6,390 nucleotides of DNA from an uncultured Bacillus sp. (GTDB lineage Bacteria > Bacillota > Bacilli > Bacillales > Cytobacillaceae). A model generated the notes under the pieces. It made no database searches and was not told the origin of the DNA. It saw nothing but the letters and a program-made list of their open reading frames with translations. The DNA lies in assembly GCA_937894355.1 (NCBI GenBank), contig CALCRD010000127.1, forward strand, positions 1 through 6,390, written 5' to 3'. Positions 1 to 5,536 of this stretch are shown piece by piece; the first letter of the stretch is position 1; every line of letters begins with the position of its first letter. Both the position numbers and the translations under genes were made by a program.

Positions 1-11
1 GAGGGGTTCGT

Positions 12-1148
12 TTGTCAGAGGGAAAGCAATCCAATAAGGACATTGTAAAGGAAAAGAAGATAGAGCTTCAAGGTGAAGCCAAAGTTGTTCGAAAAATCGT
101 TCTGATTGTTTTTGCAGTGTTGTTTTTATTAATAGGGGGCATTATTGGCGGGGGATATTTCTATATCGGAGCTTCACTAAAACCGGTAGATTCGGAAGAT
201 GCTGCCAAAGAAAAGAAAGTAACCATTCCAATTGGCTCATCCGCAACTGGAATTGGCGAAATTTTAGAAAAACAAGGAATTATAAAAGATGCAAAAGTAT
301 TTAAGTATTACGTGAAATTCAAAAATGAGTCTGGTTTTATGGCTGGCGATTACAAGATGACAACAGCCATGAGTATGCAGGAGATTATTGAAAGTCTAAA
401 AACAGGCAAGGTAACTCAAGAAGTGGTCTTGAAAATAACCATTCCAGAGGGAAAGCAGCTTACCGAAATTGCCAAAATTATTGCTGAAAAAACAGGTCAA
501 ACTCATGAAACGGTTTTTAATCAATTAAATAGTTCAGAATTCATTAATCCGCTTAAAGAAAAGTATCCTGAGTTATTAACAAATGAAATTTCGGCTGAAA
601 AAATCAATTATCCTCTAGAAGGCTATTTGTTCCCGGCAACGTATTCTTTTTATGAAGAAAATCCGTCGGTAGAGATGATTGTAACTGAAATGTTGAACAA
701 AACTATGGCTGTATTAGATGAGTATAGCGCCCAAATGGCTGAACAACAAATGTCGCCACATAAATTGCTTACTATGGCTTCTTTAATTGAAGAGGAGGCG
801 ACAGCGAAAGTAGACCGCGAGAAAATTGCTAGTGTATTCTACAATCGGATTGAAGCAGGGATGCCTTTGCAGACTGATCCAACCGTTTTATATGCACTAG
901 GAGAACATAAACCAAGAACGCTTTATGAAGATTTAGAATATGATTCGCCGTATAATACTTACAAATATAAGGGTATGCCTCCAGGTCCGATTGCTAATGC
1001 AGGTACGATGTCAATTGAGGCAGCTTTAAACCCAGATCAAACAGATTATTTCTACTTCCTAGCTACTGGTGAAGGAGAAGTAATTTTTACAAAAACACTA
1101 AATGAGCACAATCAACAAAAAGCTAAGCATATTACCGCTAAGAAATAG
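12..1148 (+). CDS. mltG: MltG, endolytic murein transglycosylase (YceG/YrrL family)
   Basis: This 378-residue membrane protein is expected to cut nascent glycan strands of peptidoglycan and so act as a terminase for chain elongation on the outer face of the membrane. A short charged cytoplasmic N-terminus precedes one hydrophobic segment at about residues 28-52. A LysM-like region follows (about 70-135), then the YceG/MltG catalytic domain (about 140-375). Visible family motifs are EGYLFPATY (203-211), ASLIEEEAT (256-264, containing the catalytic glutamate that aligns with the E. coli MltG active-site region), QTDPTVLYALG (287-297) and GMPPGPIANAG (321-331). The length is normal for Bacillaceae. 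The TTG start is chosen because GAGGGG at 1-6 lies five bases upstream and the N-terminus then matches the family. The frame is open to the window edge, so an earlier start cannot be strictly excluded. The cluster context agrees with B. subtilis yrrL. Confidence 0.95.
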   Translation: MSEGKQSNKDIVKEKKIELQGEAKVVRKIVLIVFAVLFLLIGGIIGGGYFYIGASLKPVDSEDAAKEKKVTIPIGSSATGIGEILEKQGIIKDAKVFKYYVKFKNESGFMAGDYKMTTAMSMQEIIESLKTGKVTQEVVLKITIPEGKQLTEIAKIIAEKTGQTHETVFNQLNSSEFINPLKEKYPELLTNEISAEKINYPLEGYLFPATYSFYEENPSVEMIVTEMLNKTMAVLDEYSAQMAEQQMSPHKLLTMASLIEEEATAKVDREKIASVFYNRIEAGMPLQTDPTVLYALGEHKPRTLYEDLEYDSPYNTYKYKGMPPGPIANAGTMSIEAALNPDQTDYFYFLATGEGEVIFTKTLNEHNQQKAKHITAKK

Positions 1149-1149
1149 A

Positions 1150-1179
1150 TTCGCACTCATGTTGTTTTTGTGATAAAAT
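1150..1179 (+). promoter_or_regulatory. Candidate sigma-A promoter with extended -10, upstream of trmR
   Basis: TAAAAT at 1174-1179 matches five of six bases of TATAAT. It is preceded by TG at 1171-1172 with one intervening base, which gives an extended -10. TTCGCA at 1150-1155 matches four of six bases of TTGACA at an 18-base spacing. Transcription would begin near 1185-1188, just before the long hairpin, so the trmR operon could be transcribed independently of mltG. The -35 overlaps no coding sequence, since mltG ends at 1148. This rests on pattern matching only. Confidence 0.5.
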
Positions 1180-1185
1180 TATTCG

Positions 1186-1289
1186 AGTGTTTTTAATCAC
1201 CAATGCAATAGCGTCACCCACAGACTTTACTGACCCCTTGAGAAGGAATTTTCGTTAACGGGAGAACAAGTCTGTGAACGCTATTTTTT
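1186..1289 (+). ncRNA. Candidate structured leader or small RNA before trmR
   Basis: If the promoter at 1150-1179 is used and the hairpin at 1207-1289 terminates, the product is an RNA of about 100 nt. If transcription reads through, the same RNA is the 5' leader of trmR. The apical region (1228-1267) is not a simple loop: it can form CCTT/AAGG (1236-1239 with 1243-1246) and contains the palindrome CGTTAACG (1253-1260). I do not recognise it as a T-box, 6S RNA or any riboswitch I know. Whether it is a stable RNA is inference. Confidence 0.3.
1207..1289 (+). terminator. Long interrupted hairpin with T-run, between mltG and trmR
   Basis: AATAGCGT (1207-1214) pairs with its complement at 1278-1285, and CACAGACTT (1219-1227) pairs with AAGTCTGTG (1268-1276). 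The two helices are separated by an asymmetric internal loop, CACC (1215-1218) against a single A (1277). The 3' arm runs into six T residues at 1284-1289, as in an intrinsic terminator. The 40-base apical region is unusually large for a plain terminator. It probably ends mltG transcripts, attenuates trmR, or both. Confidence 0.65.
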
Positions 1290-1317
1290 CTTGCCTAAAA
1301 CAACATTTTACCGGATT

Positions 1318-1324
1318 GAGGTGA
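1318..1324 (+). promoter_or_regulatory. Shine-Dalgarno of trmR, supports the TTG start
   Basis: GAGGTGA is a strong match to the 16S anti-SD sequence and lies seven bases before the TTG at 1332. This supports TTG as the trmR start in the absence of a nearby ATG. Confidence 0.8.
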
Positions 1325-1331
1325 GGGCAGC

Positions 1332-1970
1332 TTGGAAACAGAAAAGCTGCAGATATATATAAATGAATTAATTCAAGATCGACCAGAGCTTTTAGCTGAA
1401 ATGGAACAGTATGCGCAGGAATTCGAGGTTCCGATTATGGAGTTAACAGGAATTGAAACAATGCTTCAGCTCCTCAGAATCCAACAACCTAAATCTATTT
1501 TAGAGGTAGGAACGGCAATTGGGTATTCTGCCTTAAGAATGGCCTATACTCTTCCAAACACGAAGATTGTCACGATTGAAAGAGATACCGAGCGTTTGGA
1601 AAAGGCAAAAGACTATATTAAAAGGGCTGAAAAACAATCGCAAATTGTATTAATTAGCGGAGATGCTCTGGAAGTGGAAGCTGAAATTAAAGCTTATGCT
1701 CCTTACGATACAATATTTATTGATGCCGCTAAAGCGCAGTATCAACGCTTTTTTGACATGTATTCCAAATATCTTAGTGATACAGGGATTATCATTACCG
1801 ATAATGTCTTGTTTAAAGGTATGGTAGCTGAGGGTAATATTGAGAATAGAAACATCCGAGCTTTAGTTAGGAAAATTAATAATTTTAATAGCTGGTTGAT
1901 GGGGCACCCTGATTACGATTCTGTGATCATACCTGTTGGTGATGGGCTGGCAATCAGCAAAAAGAGGTGA
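1332..1970 (+). CDS. trmR: TrmR, tRNA 5-hydroxyuridine (U34) methyltransferase
   Basis: This 212-residue class I SAM-dependent O-methyltransferase is the counterpart of B. subtilis YrrM. The known role of that family is methylation of 5-hydroxyuridine at tRNA position 34 to 5-methoxyuridine. The SAM-binding motif I reads ILEVGTAIGYSA (56-67). The acidic residue after strand 2 is E83 in TIERD. GDA (110-112) and FIDAAKAQY (129-137) follow, and TDN (156-158) supplies further metal- or substrate-binding residues typical of the metal-dependent COMT-like fold. The TTG start is set by the SD at 1318-1324. The stop codon lies inside the SD of trhP1, so the two are probably translationally coupled. 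Presence of both TrhP genes downstream strongly favours the tRNA role over the generic small-molecule O-methyltransferase annotation this family often receives. Confidence 0.92.
   Translation: METEKLQIYINELIQDRPELLAEMEQYAQEFEVPIMELTGIETMLQLLRIQQPKSILEVGTAIGYSALRMAYTLPNTKIVTIERDTERLEKAKDYIKRAEKQSQIVLISGDALEVEAEIKAYAPYDTIFIDAAKAQYQRFFDMYSKYLSDTGIIITDNVLFKGMVAEGNIENRNIRALVRKINNFNSWLMGHPDYDSVIIPVGDGLAISKKR
1963..1970 (+). promoter_or_regulatory. Shine-Dalgarno of trhP1 overlapping the trmR stop
   Basis: AGAGGTGA contains the trmR stop codon TGA (1968-1970). It is five bases from the ATG at 1976 and only two from the ATG at 1973. It therefore favours 1976 as the trhP1 start and rules against the GTG at 1967, which sits inside the SD itself. 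Confidence 0.75.
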
Positions 1971-1975
1971 CAATG

Positions 1976-2905
1976 ATGAAAAAAACAGAAATATTAGTAA
2001 CGCCGAAAAGCGTAGATGATATCGTTCCTTTGGCTGAAGCTGGCGCCGATGCATTTATCATTGGAGAACAACGTTACGGGCTACGCCTTGCAGGTGAGTT
2101 TAACCGGGATGATGTTGCTAAAGCAATTGAGCTTGCTCATACATTAGGAAAAAAAGTTTATGTAGCTATGAATGCTATTTTTCATAATGAAAAAATTGCC
2201 GAGTTAGCTGACTATATGACGTTTTTGCGAGACCAAAAGGCCGATGCCATTGTCTTTGGTGACCCTGCTGTTTTAATGGTTGCTCGTGAAGTAGCACCAG
2301 AAATGAAACTACATTGGAACACAGAGACGACTGGAACTAATTGGTATACCTGTAACTATTGGGGCAGGAAAGGTGCCAAACGGGCCGTTTTAGCTAGAGA
2401 AATTAATATGGATGCCTGTTTAGAAATTAAAGAGCATGCCGAAGTGGAAATTGAAGTTCAGGTCCATGGGATGTCTTGTATGTTCCAATCAAAACGGAGC
2501 TTACTGGGGAATTATTTTGAATATCAAGGAAAATCATTGGAAGTGCCACAAAGCAAATTTGAAAAAAATATGTTCCTTCATGATGCAGAGCGCGGAAATA
2601 AATATCCGATTTTTGAAGATGAAAATGGGACGCATATCATGAGTCCAAACGATATTTGTATTATTGATGAATTACAGGATTTAATCGAGGCTGGAGTAGA
2701 TTCTTTTAAGATAGAAGGAATCTTGAAAAGCTCAGAATATATGATTGAGGTAACCAAGCTTTACCGTAAAGCTGTTGATGTTTGTTTTGAAGACCCCGAT
2801 GCATATGAGGATTTAAAGACCGATTTATTAGAAGAAATTGAAAACATTCAACCGGCAAATCGTCCGCTTGATACTGGCTTCTTCTTTAAAGAGACGGTCT
2901 ATTAA
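1976..2905 (+). CDS. trhP1: TrhP1 (YrrN), U32-family tRNA U34 hydroxylation protein
   Basis: This 309-residue protein belongs to the peptidase U32 family. The name is historical: the characterised bacterial members (E. coli TrhP/YegQ, B. subtilis YrrN and YrrO) are needed to make 5-hydroxyuridine at tRNA position 34, using prephenate. Matching landmarks are AGADAFIIGEQRYGLR (22-37), HWNTETTGTNW (113-123), VHGMSC (163-168), MSPNDICIIDEL (222-233) and DSFKIEGILKS (242-252). It retains only C168 of the four cysteines that line up as metal-cluster ligands in TrhP2, and it lacks the C-terminal beta-barrel-like domain. That suggests a partner rather than a stand-alone enzyme. The start at 1976 gives a length equal to the B. 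subtilis protein as I recall it. The adjacent ATG at 1973 is the only serious alternative. Confidence 0.9.
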   Translation: MKKTEILVTPKSVDDIVPLAEAGADAFIIGEQRYGLRLAGEFNRDDVAKAIELAHTLGKKVYVAMNAIFHNEKIAELADYMTFLRDQKADAIVFGDPAVLMVAREVAPEMKLHWNTETTGTNWYTCNYWGRKGAKRAVLAREINMDACLEIKEHAEVEIEVQVHGMSCMFQSKRSLLGNYFEYQGKSLEVPQSKFEKNMFLHDAERGNKYPIFEDENGTHIMSPNDICIIDELQDLIEAGVDSFKIEGILKSSEYMIEVTKLYRKAVDVCFEDPDAYEDLKTDLLEEIENIQPANRPLDTGFFFKETVY

Positions 2906-2944
2906 CCTTTAGACGTTTATTTTTTAAAAAAGGAGGCAATAAGG

Positions 2945-4216
2945 ATGACTGCTACTACGAAAAACAATATCTCTCAAATAGTCAATGGAAAACGCGTTAT
3001 TGTTAAAAAGCCAGAACTCCTTGCGCCCGCAGGGAATTTAGAAAAATTAAAGATTGCTGTCCAATATGGCGCAGATGCTGTATTTATTGGTGGACAGGAA
3101 TATGGACTTCGGTCAAACGCTGATAACTTTACTTTCGAAGAAATGAAAGAGGGAGTAGAGTTTGCTAAAAAATATCATGCAAAAATATATGTAACGACAA
3201 ATATTATTGCTCACAATGAAAATATTGAAGGCTTAGAAGAATATATCCAGGGTCTTAAAGGAGCGGGAATTGCCGGAATCATTGTTGCGGACCCACTCAT
3301 TATTGAAACATGTAGGCGAATTGCTCCGGAAATCGAAGTGCACTTGAGTACACAGCAATCACTATCGAATTGGAAGGCTGCTCAATTTTGGAAAGAGGAA
3401 GGCCTTGAACGCGTAGTGTTGGCCCGGGAAACGAGTGCCGAAGAAATTAAAGAGATGAAAGAAAAGGTTGATATCGAAATCGAGACCTTTGTTCATGGTG
3501 CTATGTGTATCGCTTATTCTGGCCGTTGTACGCTTAGTAACCACATGACAGCACGGGATTCAAATCGTGGTGGATGTTGTCAATCCTGCCGTTGGGACTA
3601 TGATCTTTTTCAACGGGAAGGCGAAAGCGAAAATCCATTATACTCTGAAAATGATTCAGCCTTTGCAATGAGTCCGATGGATTTAAAATTACTAGAATCG
3701 ATACCGCGCATGATTGAAATCGGAATTGATAGTTTAAAAATCGAAGGTCGGATGAAATCGATTCACTATATTGCAACAGTAGTAAGTGTTTATCGAAAAG
3801 TCATCGATACCTACTGTGCCGATCCAGACCATTTTGAAATCAAGCCTGAATGGCTTAAAGAATTAGATAAATGTGCAAACCGAGAAACGGCTTCAGCATT
3901 TTTTGAAGGGGTACCAGGGTTTAAAGAGCAAATGTTTGGAAACCATAGCAAGAAGACGACATTTGATTTTGCCGGCCTAGTCATGGATTACAATCCGGAA
4001 ACAAAGATGGTTACCCTTCAACAACGTAATTATTTTAAACCTGGAGATGAAGTAGAGTTTTTTGGTCCGGAAATAGATAATTTCACTTTTGTAGTTGAAA
4101 CCATTTGGGATGAGGATGGTAACGAACTTGATGCCGCACGTCATCCACTGCAAATTGTAAAATTTAAAATGGACCGGCAGGTGTACCCGAACAACATGAT
4201 GCGAAAGGAGAATTAA
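2945..4216 (+). CDS. trhP2: TrhP2 (YrrO), U32-family tRNA U34 hydroxylation protein
   Basis: This 423-residue protein is the full-length U32 paralog of the pair. KPELLAPAGNLEKLK (22-36) and YGADAVFIGGQEYGLR (41-56) open the catalytic TIM-barrel-like domain. The complete U32 signature spans 180-198 (ETFVHGAMC, then SGRCTLS). C188, C195, C211 and C215 match the cysteines of E. coli YegQ (MC, GRC, then CTNAC) that hold its iron-sulfur cluster; C212 is an extra neighbour. MSPMDLKLL (242-250) and SLKIEGRMKS (263-272) follow, and residues of about 340-423 form the U32 C-terminal domain. It probably carries the catalytic centre that oxidises U34 with prephenate, together with TrhP1. The SD AAGGAGG (2930-2936) is eight bases before the ATG. 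The stop is three bases before udk. Confidence 0.93.
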   Translation: MTATTKNNISQIVNGKRVIVKKPELLAPAGNLEKLKIAVQYGADAVFIGGQEYGLRSNADNFTFEEMKEGVEFAKKYHAKIYVTTNIIAHNENIEGLEEYIQGLKGAGIAGIIVADPLIIETCRRIAPEIEVHLSTQQSLSNWKAAQFWKEEGLERVVLARETSAEEIKEMKEKVDIEIETFVHGAMCIAYSGRCTLSNHMTARDSNRGGCCQSCRWDYDLFQREGESENPLYSENDSAFAMSPMDLKLLESIPRMIEIGIDSLKIEGRMKSIHYIATVVSVYRKVIDTYCADPDHFEIKPEWLKELDKCANRETASAFFEGVPGFKEQMFGNHSKKTTFDFAGLVMDYNPETKMVTLQQRNYFKPGDEVEFFGPEIDNFTFVVETIWDEDGNELDAARHPLQIVKFKMDRQVYPNNMMRKEN

Positions 4217-4219
4217 AAA

Positions 4220-4855
4220 ATGAATCGCAAGCCTGTTGTAATAGGTGTAACTGGAGGTTCTGGTTCTGGAAAGACGAGTGTAACAAAAGCAATTTATCAT
4301 AAATTCAAGGGACATTCTATCCTAATTCTTGAACAAGACTATTACTACAAGGATCAAAGTCATTTACCCTTTGAGGAGCGATTAAAAACAAATTATGATC
4401 ATCCACTAGCTTTTGATAATGACCTGTTAATTGAGCATATTAAGAGACTGCTTCAATATAACTCGATTGAAAAGCCAGTGTATGATTACTCCATTCATAC
4501 TCGTTCTAATCAAAGTATTCATGTTGAACCAAAAGATGTAATCATTTTAGAGGGCATACTCGTTTTAGAAGATGAACGATTACGTGATTTAATGGATATT
4601 AAACTTTTTGTTGATACGGATGCTGATTTGAGAATAATTCGGCGCTTGAAAAGAGACATCAGGGATCGTGGACGGACGATGGAGTCGGTTATTGATCAAT
4701 ATGTGAATGTTGTGCGTCCAATGCATAATCAATTTATTGAGCCAACCAAACGATATGCTGATATCATCATTCCAGAAGGCGGTCGTAACCGTGTAGCAAT
4801 TGATTTGATGGCAACAAAAATCAAAACAATTCTTGAACAAAAAGCATTTTTATGA
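4220..4855 (+). CDS. udk: Uridine kinase (uridine/cytidine kinase)
   Basis: This 211-residue cytosolic enzyme phosphorylates uridine and cytidine to UMP and CMP in pyrimidine salvage. The P-loop is GGSGSGKTS (12-20), with K18 and T19 contacting phosphate. EQDYYYKD (38-45) and NYDHPLAFD (58-66) form the nucleoside site, including the catalytic aspartate region. YDYSIHTR (88-95) and EGIL (111-114) follow, and the arginine-rich lid RRLKRDIRDRGRT lies at 141-153. The protein is nearly colinear with B. subtilis Udk as I recall it. AAAGGAG (4204-4210) is the SD, inside the end of trhP2, with a nine-base spacer to the ATG. The close packing implies co-transcription with the tRNA modification genes, and a hairpin follows the gene. 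Confidence 0.97.
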   Translation: MNRKPVVIGVTGGSGSGKTSVTKAIYHKFKGHSILILEQDYYYKDQSHLPFEERLKTNYDHPLAFDNDLLIEHIKRLLQYNSIEKPVYDYSIHTRSNQSIHVEPKDVIILEGILVLEDERLRDLMDIKLFVDTDADLRIIRRLKRDIRDRGRTMESVIDQYVNVVRPMHNQFIEPTKRYADIIIPEGGRNRVAIDLMATKIKTILEQKAFL

Positions 4856-4882
4856 CACAATAGCATAAATAATAATAAAAAA

Positions 4883-4925
4883 GCTGGTGCGCGTCCTTTT
4901 AAAGGGCGCGCTAGTATGTATTTAT
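4883..4925 (+). terminator. Probable intrinsic terminator after udk
   Basis: GCGCGTCC (4889-4896) pairs with GGGCGCGC (4904-4911), including one G-T wobble, with TTTTAAA at the tip. The helix is strong but the following sequence (TAGTATGTATTTATT) is only a broken T-run. An A-run (4877-4882) lies on the other side, so the minus-strand version has six T residues. It is best read as the end of the trmR-udk operon, of uncertain efficiency on the + strand. Confidence 0.6.
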
Positions 4926-4944
4926 TGCATTACATAATTTTTTC

Positions 4945-4967
4945 CACAATTTCAATGGATAATTGTG
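4945..4967 (+). repeat. Inverted repeat just upstream of greA
   Basis: CACAATT (4945-4951) and AATTGTG (4961-4967) are perfect 7-bp inverted copies separated by nine bases. The downstream copy ends eight bases before the greA SD. The arrangement suits either an operator for a dimeric regulator or an RNA hairpin near the ribosome binding site. No protein is assigned. Confidence 0.4.
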
Positions 4968-4975
4968 AAGATTAG

Positions 4976-4981
4976 AAGGAG
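4976..4981 (+). promoter_or_regulatory. Shine-Dalgarno of greA, decides for the TTG start
   Basis: AAGGAG lies eight bases before the TTG at 4990. The in-frame GTG at 4981 begins on the last base of this SD, so it cannot be served by it. The TTG start also gives MAAEKVFPM, which resembles the usual GreA N-terminus. Confidence 0.8.
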
Positions 4982-4989
4982 TGAAGGTT

Positions 4990-5466
4990 TTGGCAGCAGA
5001 AAAAGTATTTCCGATGACTCAAGCAGGTAAAGTAAAACTTGAACAGGAATTAGAGACTTTAAAGACTGTAAAACGAAAAGAAGTTGTTGAACGGATAAAA
5101 ACAGCACGTAGCTTTGGCGACCTTTCAGAAAACTCTGAATATGATTCAGCTAAAGAAGAACAAGCTTTTGTTGAAGGCCGGATTACTACTTTGGAAAATA
5201 TGATTCGCAATGCGGAAATTATTGAAGAAGATGCTATGAGCGGTGATTCAGTATCATTAGGACGTTCTGTAACTTTCATCGAGCTTCCAAATGGAGATGA
5301 AGAAACTTATATAATCGTCGGAAGTGCTGAAGCAGATCCGTTTGAAGGTAAGATTTCTAATGATTCCCCAATTGCAAAAAGCTTAATGGGTAAAAAAGTA
5401 GGCGATCAAGTTTCCGTTCAAACTCCTGGTGGAGAAATGAGCGTTCGTATCGTCACAATTAAATAA
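4990..5466 (+). CDS. greA: Transcription elongation factor GreA
   Basis: This 158-residue factor enters the secondary channel of RNA polymerase and stimulates cleavage of the 3' end of backtracked RNA, so stalled complexes can resume. The N-terminal antiparallel coiled coil spans about residues 8-77. Its tip is GDLSENSEY (43-51), with the acidic D44 and E47 corresponding to E. coli GreA D41 and E44, which coordinate the catalytic magnesium. The C-terminal FKBP-like domain (about 82-158) contains VTFIELPNGDEETYIIVGS (94-112) and ADPFEGKISNDSPIA (115-129), both highly characteristic. Length and architecture are complete. The start at 4990 rather than the GTG at 4981 follows from SD position. 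It appears monocistronic, with a hairpin before it and a strong terminator after it. I see no convincing sigma-A promoter in the gap. Confidence 0.97.
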   Translation: MAAEKVFPMTQAGKVKLEQELETLKTVKRKEVVERIKTARSFGDLSENSEYDSAKEEQAFVEGRITTLENMIRNAEIIEEDAMSGDSVSLGRSVTFIELPNGDEETYIIVGSAEADPFEGKISNDSPIAKSLMGKKVGDQVSVQTPGGEMSVRIVTIK

Positions 5467-5506
5467 TTTGGGCTAATCTTTATTTATATTGTTTGAAATG
5501 ACTAAA

Positions 5507-5536
5507 CCTCGTCAAAACTTTTGACGAGGTGTTTTT
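5507..5536 (+). terminator. Intrinsic terminator of greA, abutting the pbpI start codon
   Basis: CCTCGTCAA (5507-5515) pairs perfectly with TTGACGAGG (5521-5529), with one further A-T pair possible inside. TGTTTTT follows at 5530-5536. This is a textbook Rho-independent terminator. The T-run ends at the base before the pbpI ATG, and the 3' arm includes most of the pbpI SD. Confidence 0.9.
5526..5531 (+). promoter_or_regulatory. Shine-Dalgarno of pbpI, buried in the greA terminator stem
   Basis: GAGGTG lies five bases before the ATG at 5537. Its first four bases (5526-5529) are the end of the terminator 3' arm. Any RNA that contains the whole hairpin would hide this site. Confidence 0.7.

Noticed and set aside
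1154..1194. CACTC/GAGTG pair followed by TTTTT as a terminator of mltG
   Set aside because: Five base pairs around a 26-base loop is too weak, and the region is better explained as a promoter spacer and -10.
1186..1331. T-box or known riboswitch in the trmR leader
   Set aside because: I see no T-box sequence or conserved stem of a class I can recognise.
1967..1975. GTG at 1967 or ATG at 1973 as the trhP1 start
   Set aside because: The GTG lies inside the SD and the ATG at 1973 is only two bases from it. The ATG at 1976 has normal spacing.
1863..2054. Minus-strand open frame opposite the trmR-trhP1 junction
   Set aside because: It overlaps two well-supported + strand genes, has no recognisable domain, and is a by-product of their codon usage. 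The same applies to the minus-strand frames at 3362-3544, 3534-3776, 3977-4315, 4589-4840 and 5019-5279.
2436..2642. Second + strand open frame of 68 codons inside trhP1
   Set aside because: It is nested in a conserved part of trhP1 in another frame and has no separate SD or recognisable product.
2906..2936. Possible hairpin CCTTT/AAAGG covering part of the trhP2 SD
   Set aside because: Only five base pairs, three of them A-T, around an 18-base loop; expected by chance in such AT-rich sequence.
4925..4963. Sigma-A promoter for greA (TTGCAT at 4925, CATAAT at 4933, GATAAT at 4958)
   Set aside because: No pair of these hexamers has acceptable spacing; the -10-like GATAAT has no -35 at 16-18 bases.
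4981..4989. GTG at 4981 as the greA start
   Set aside because: It overlaps the only good SD and would add three residues not typical of GreA.
5484..5509. Sigma-E promoter for pbpI (TTATATT at 5484-5490 as -35)
   Set aside because: The -35 resembles the sigma-E type, but nothing at the right distance matches the CATACA-like -10 well. The idea is kept only as a hypothesis in the findings.
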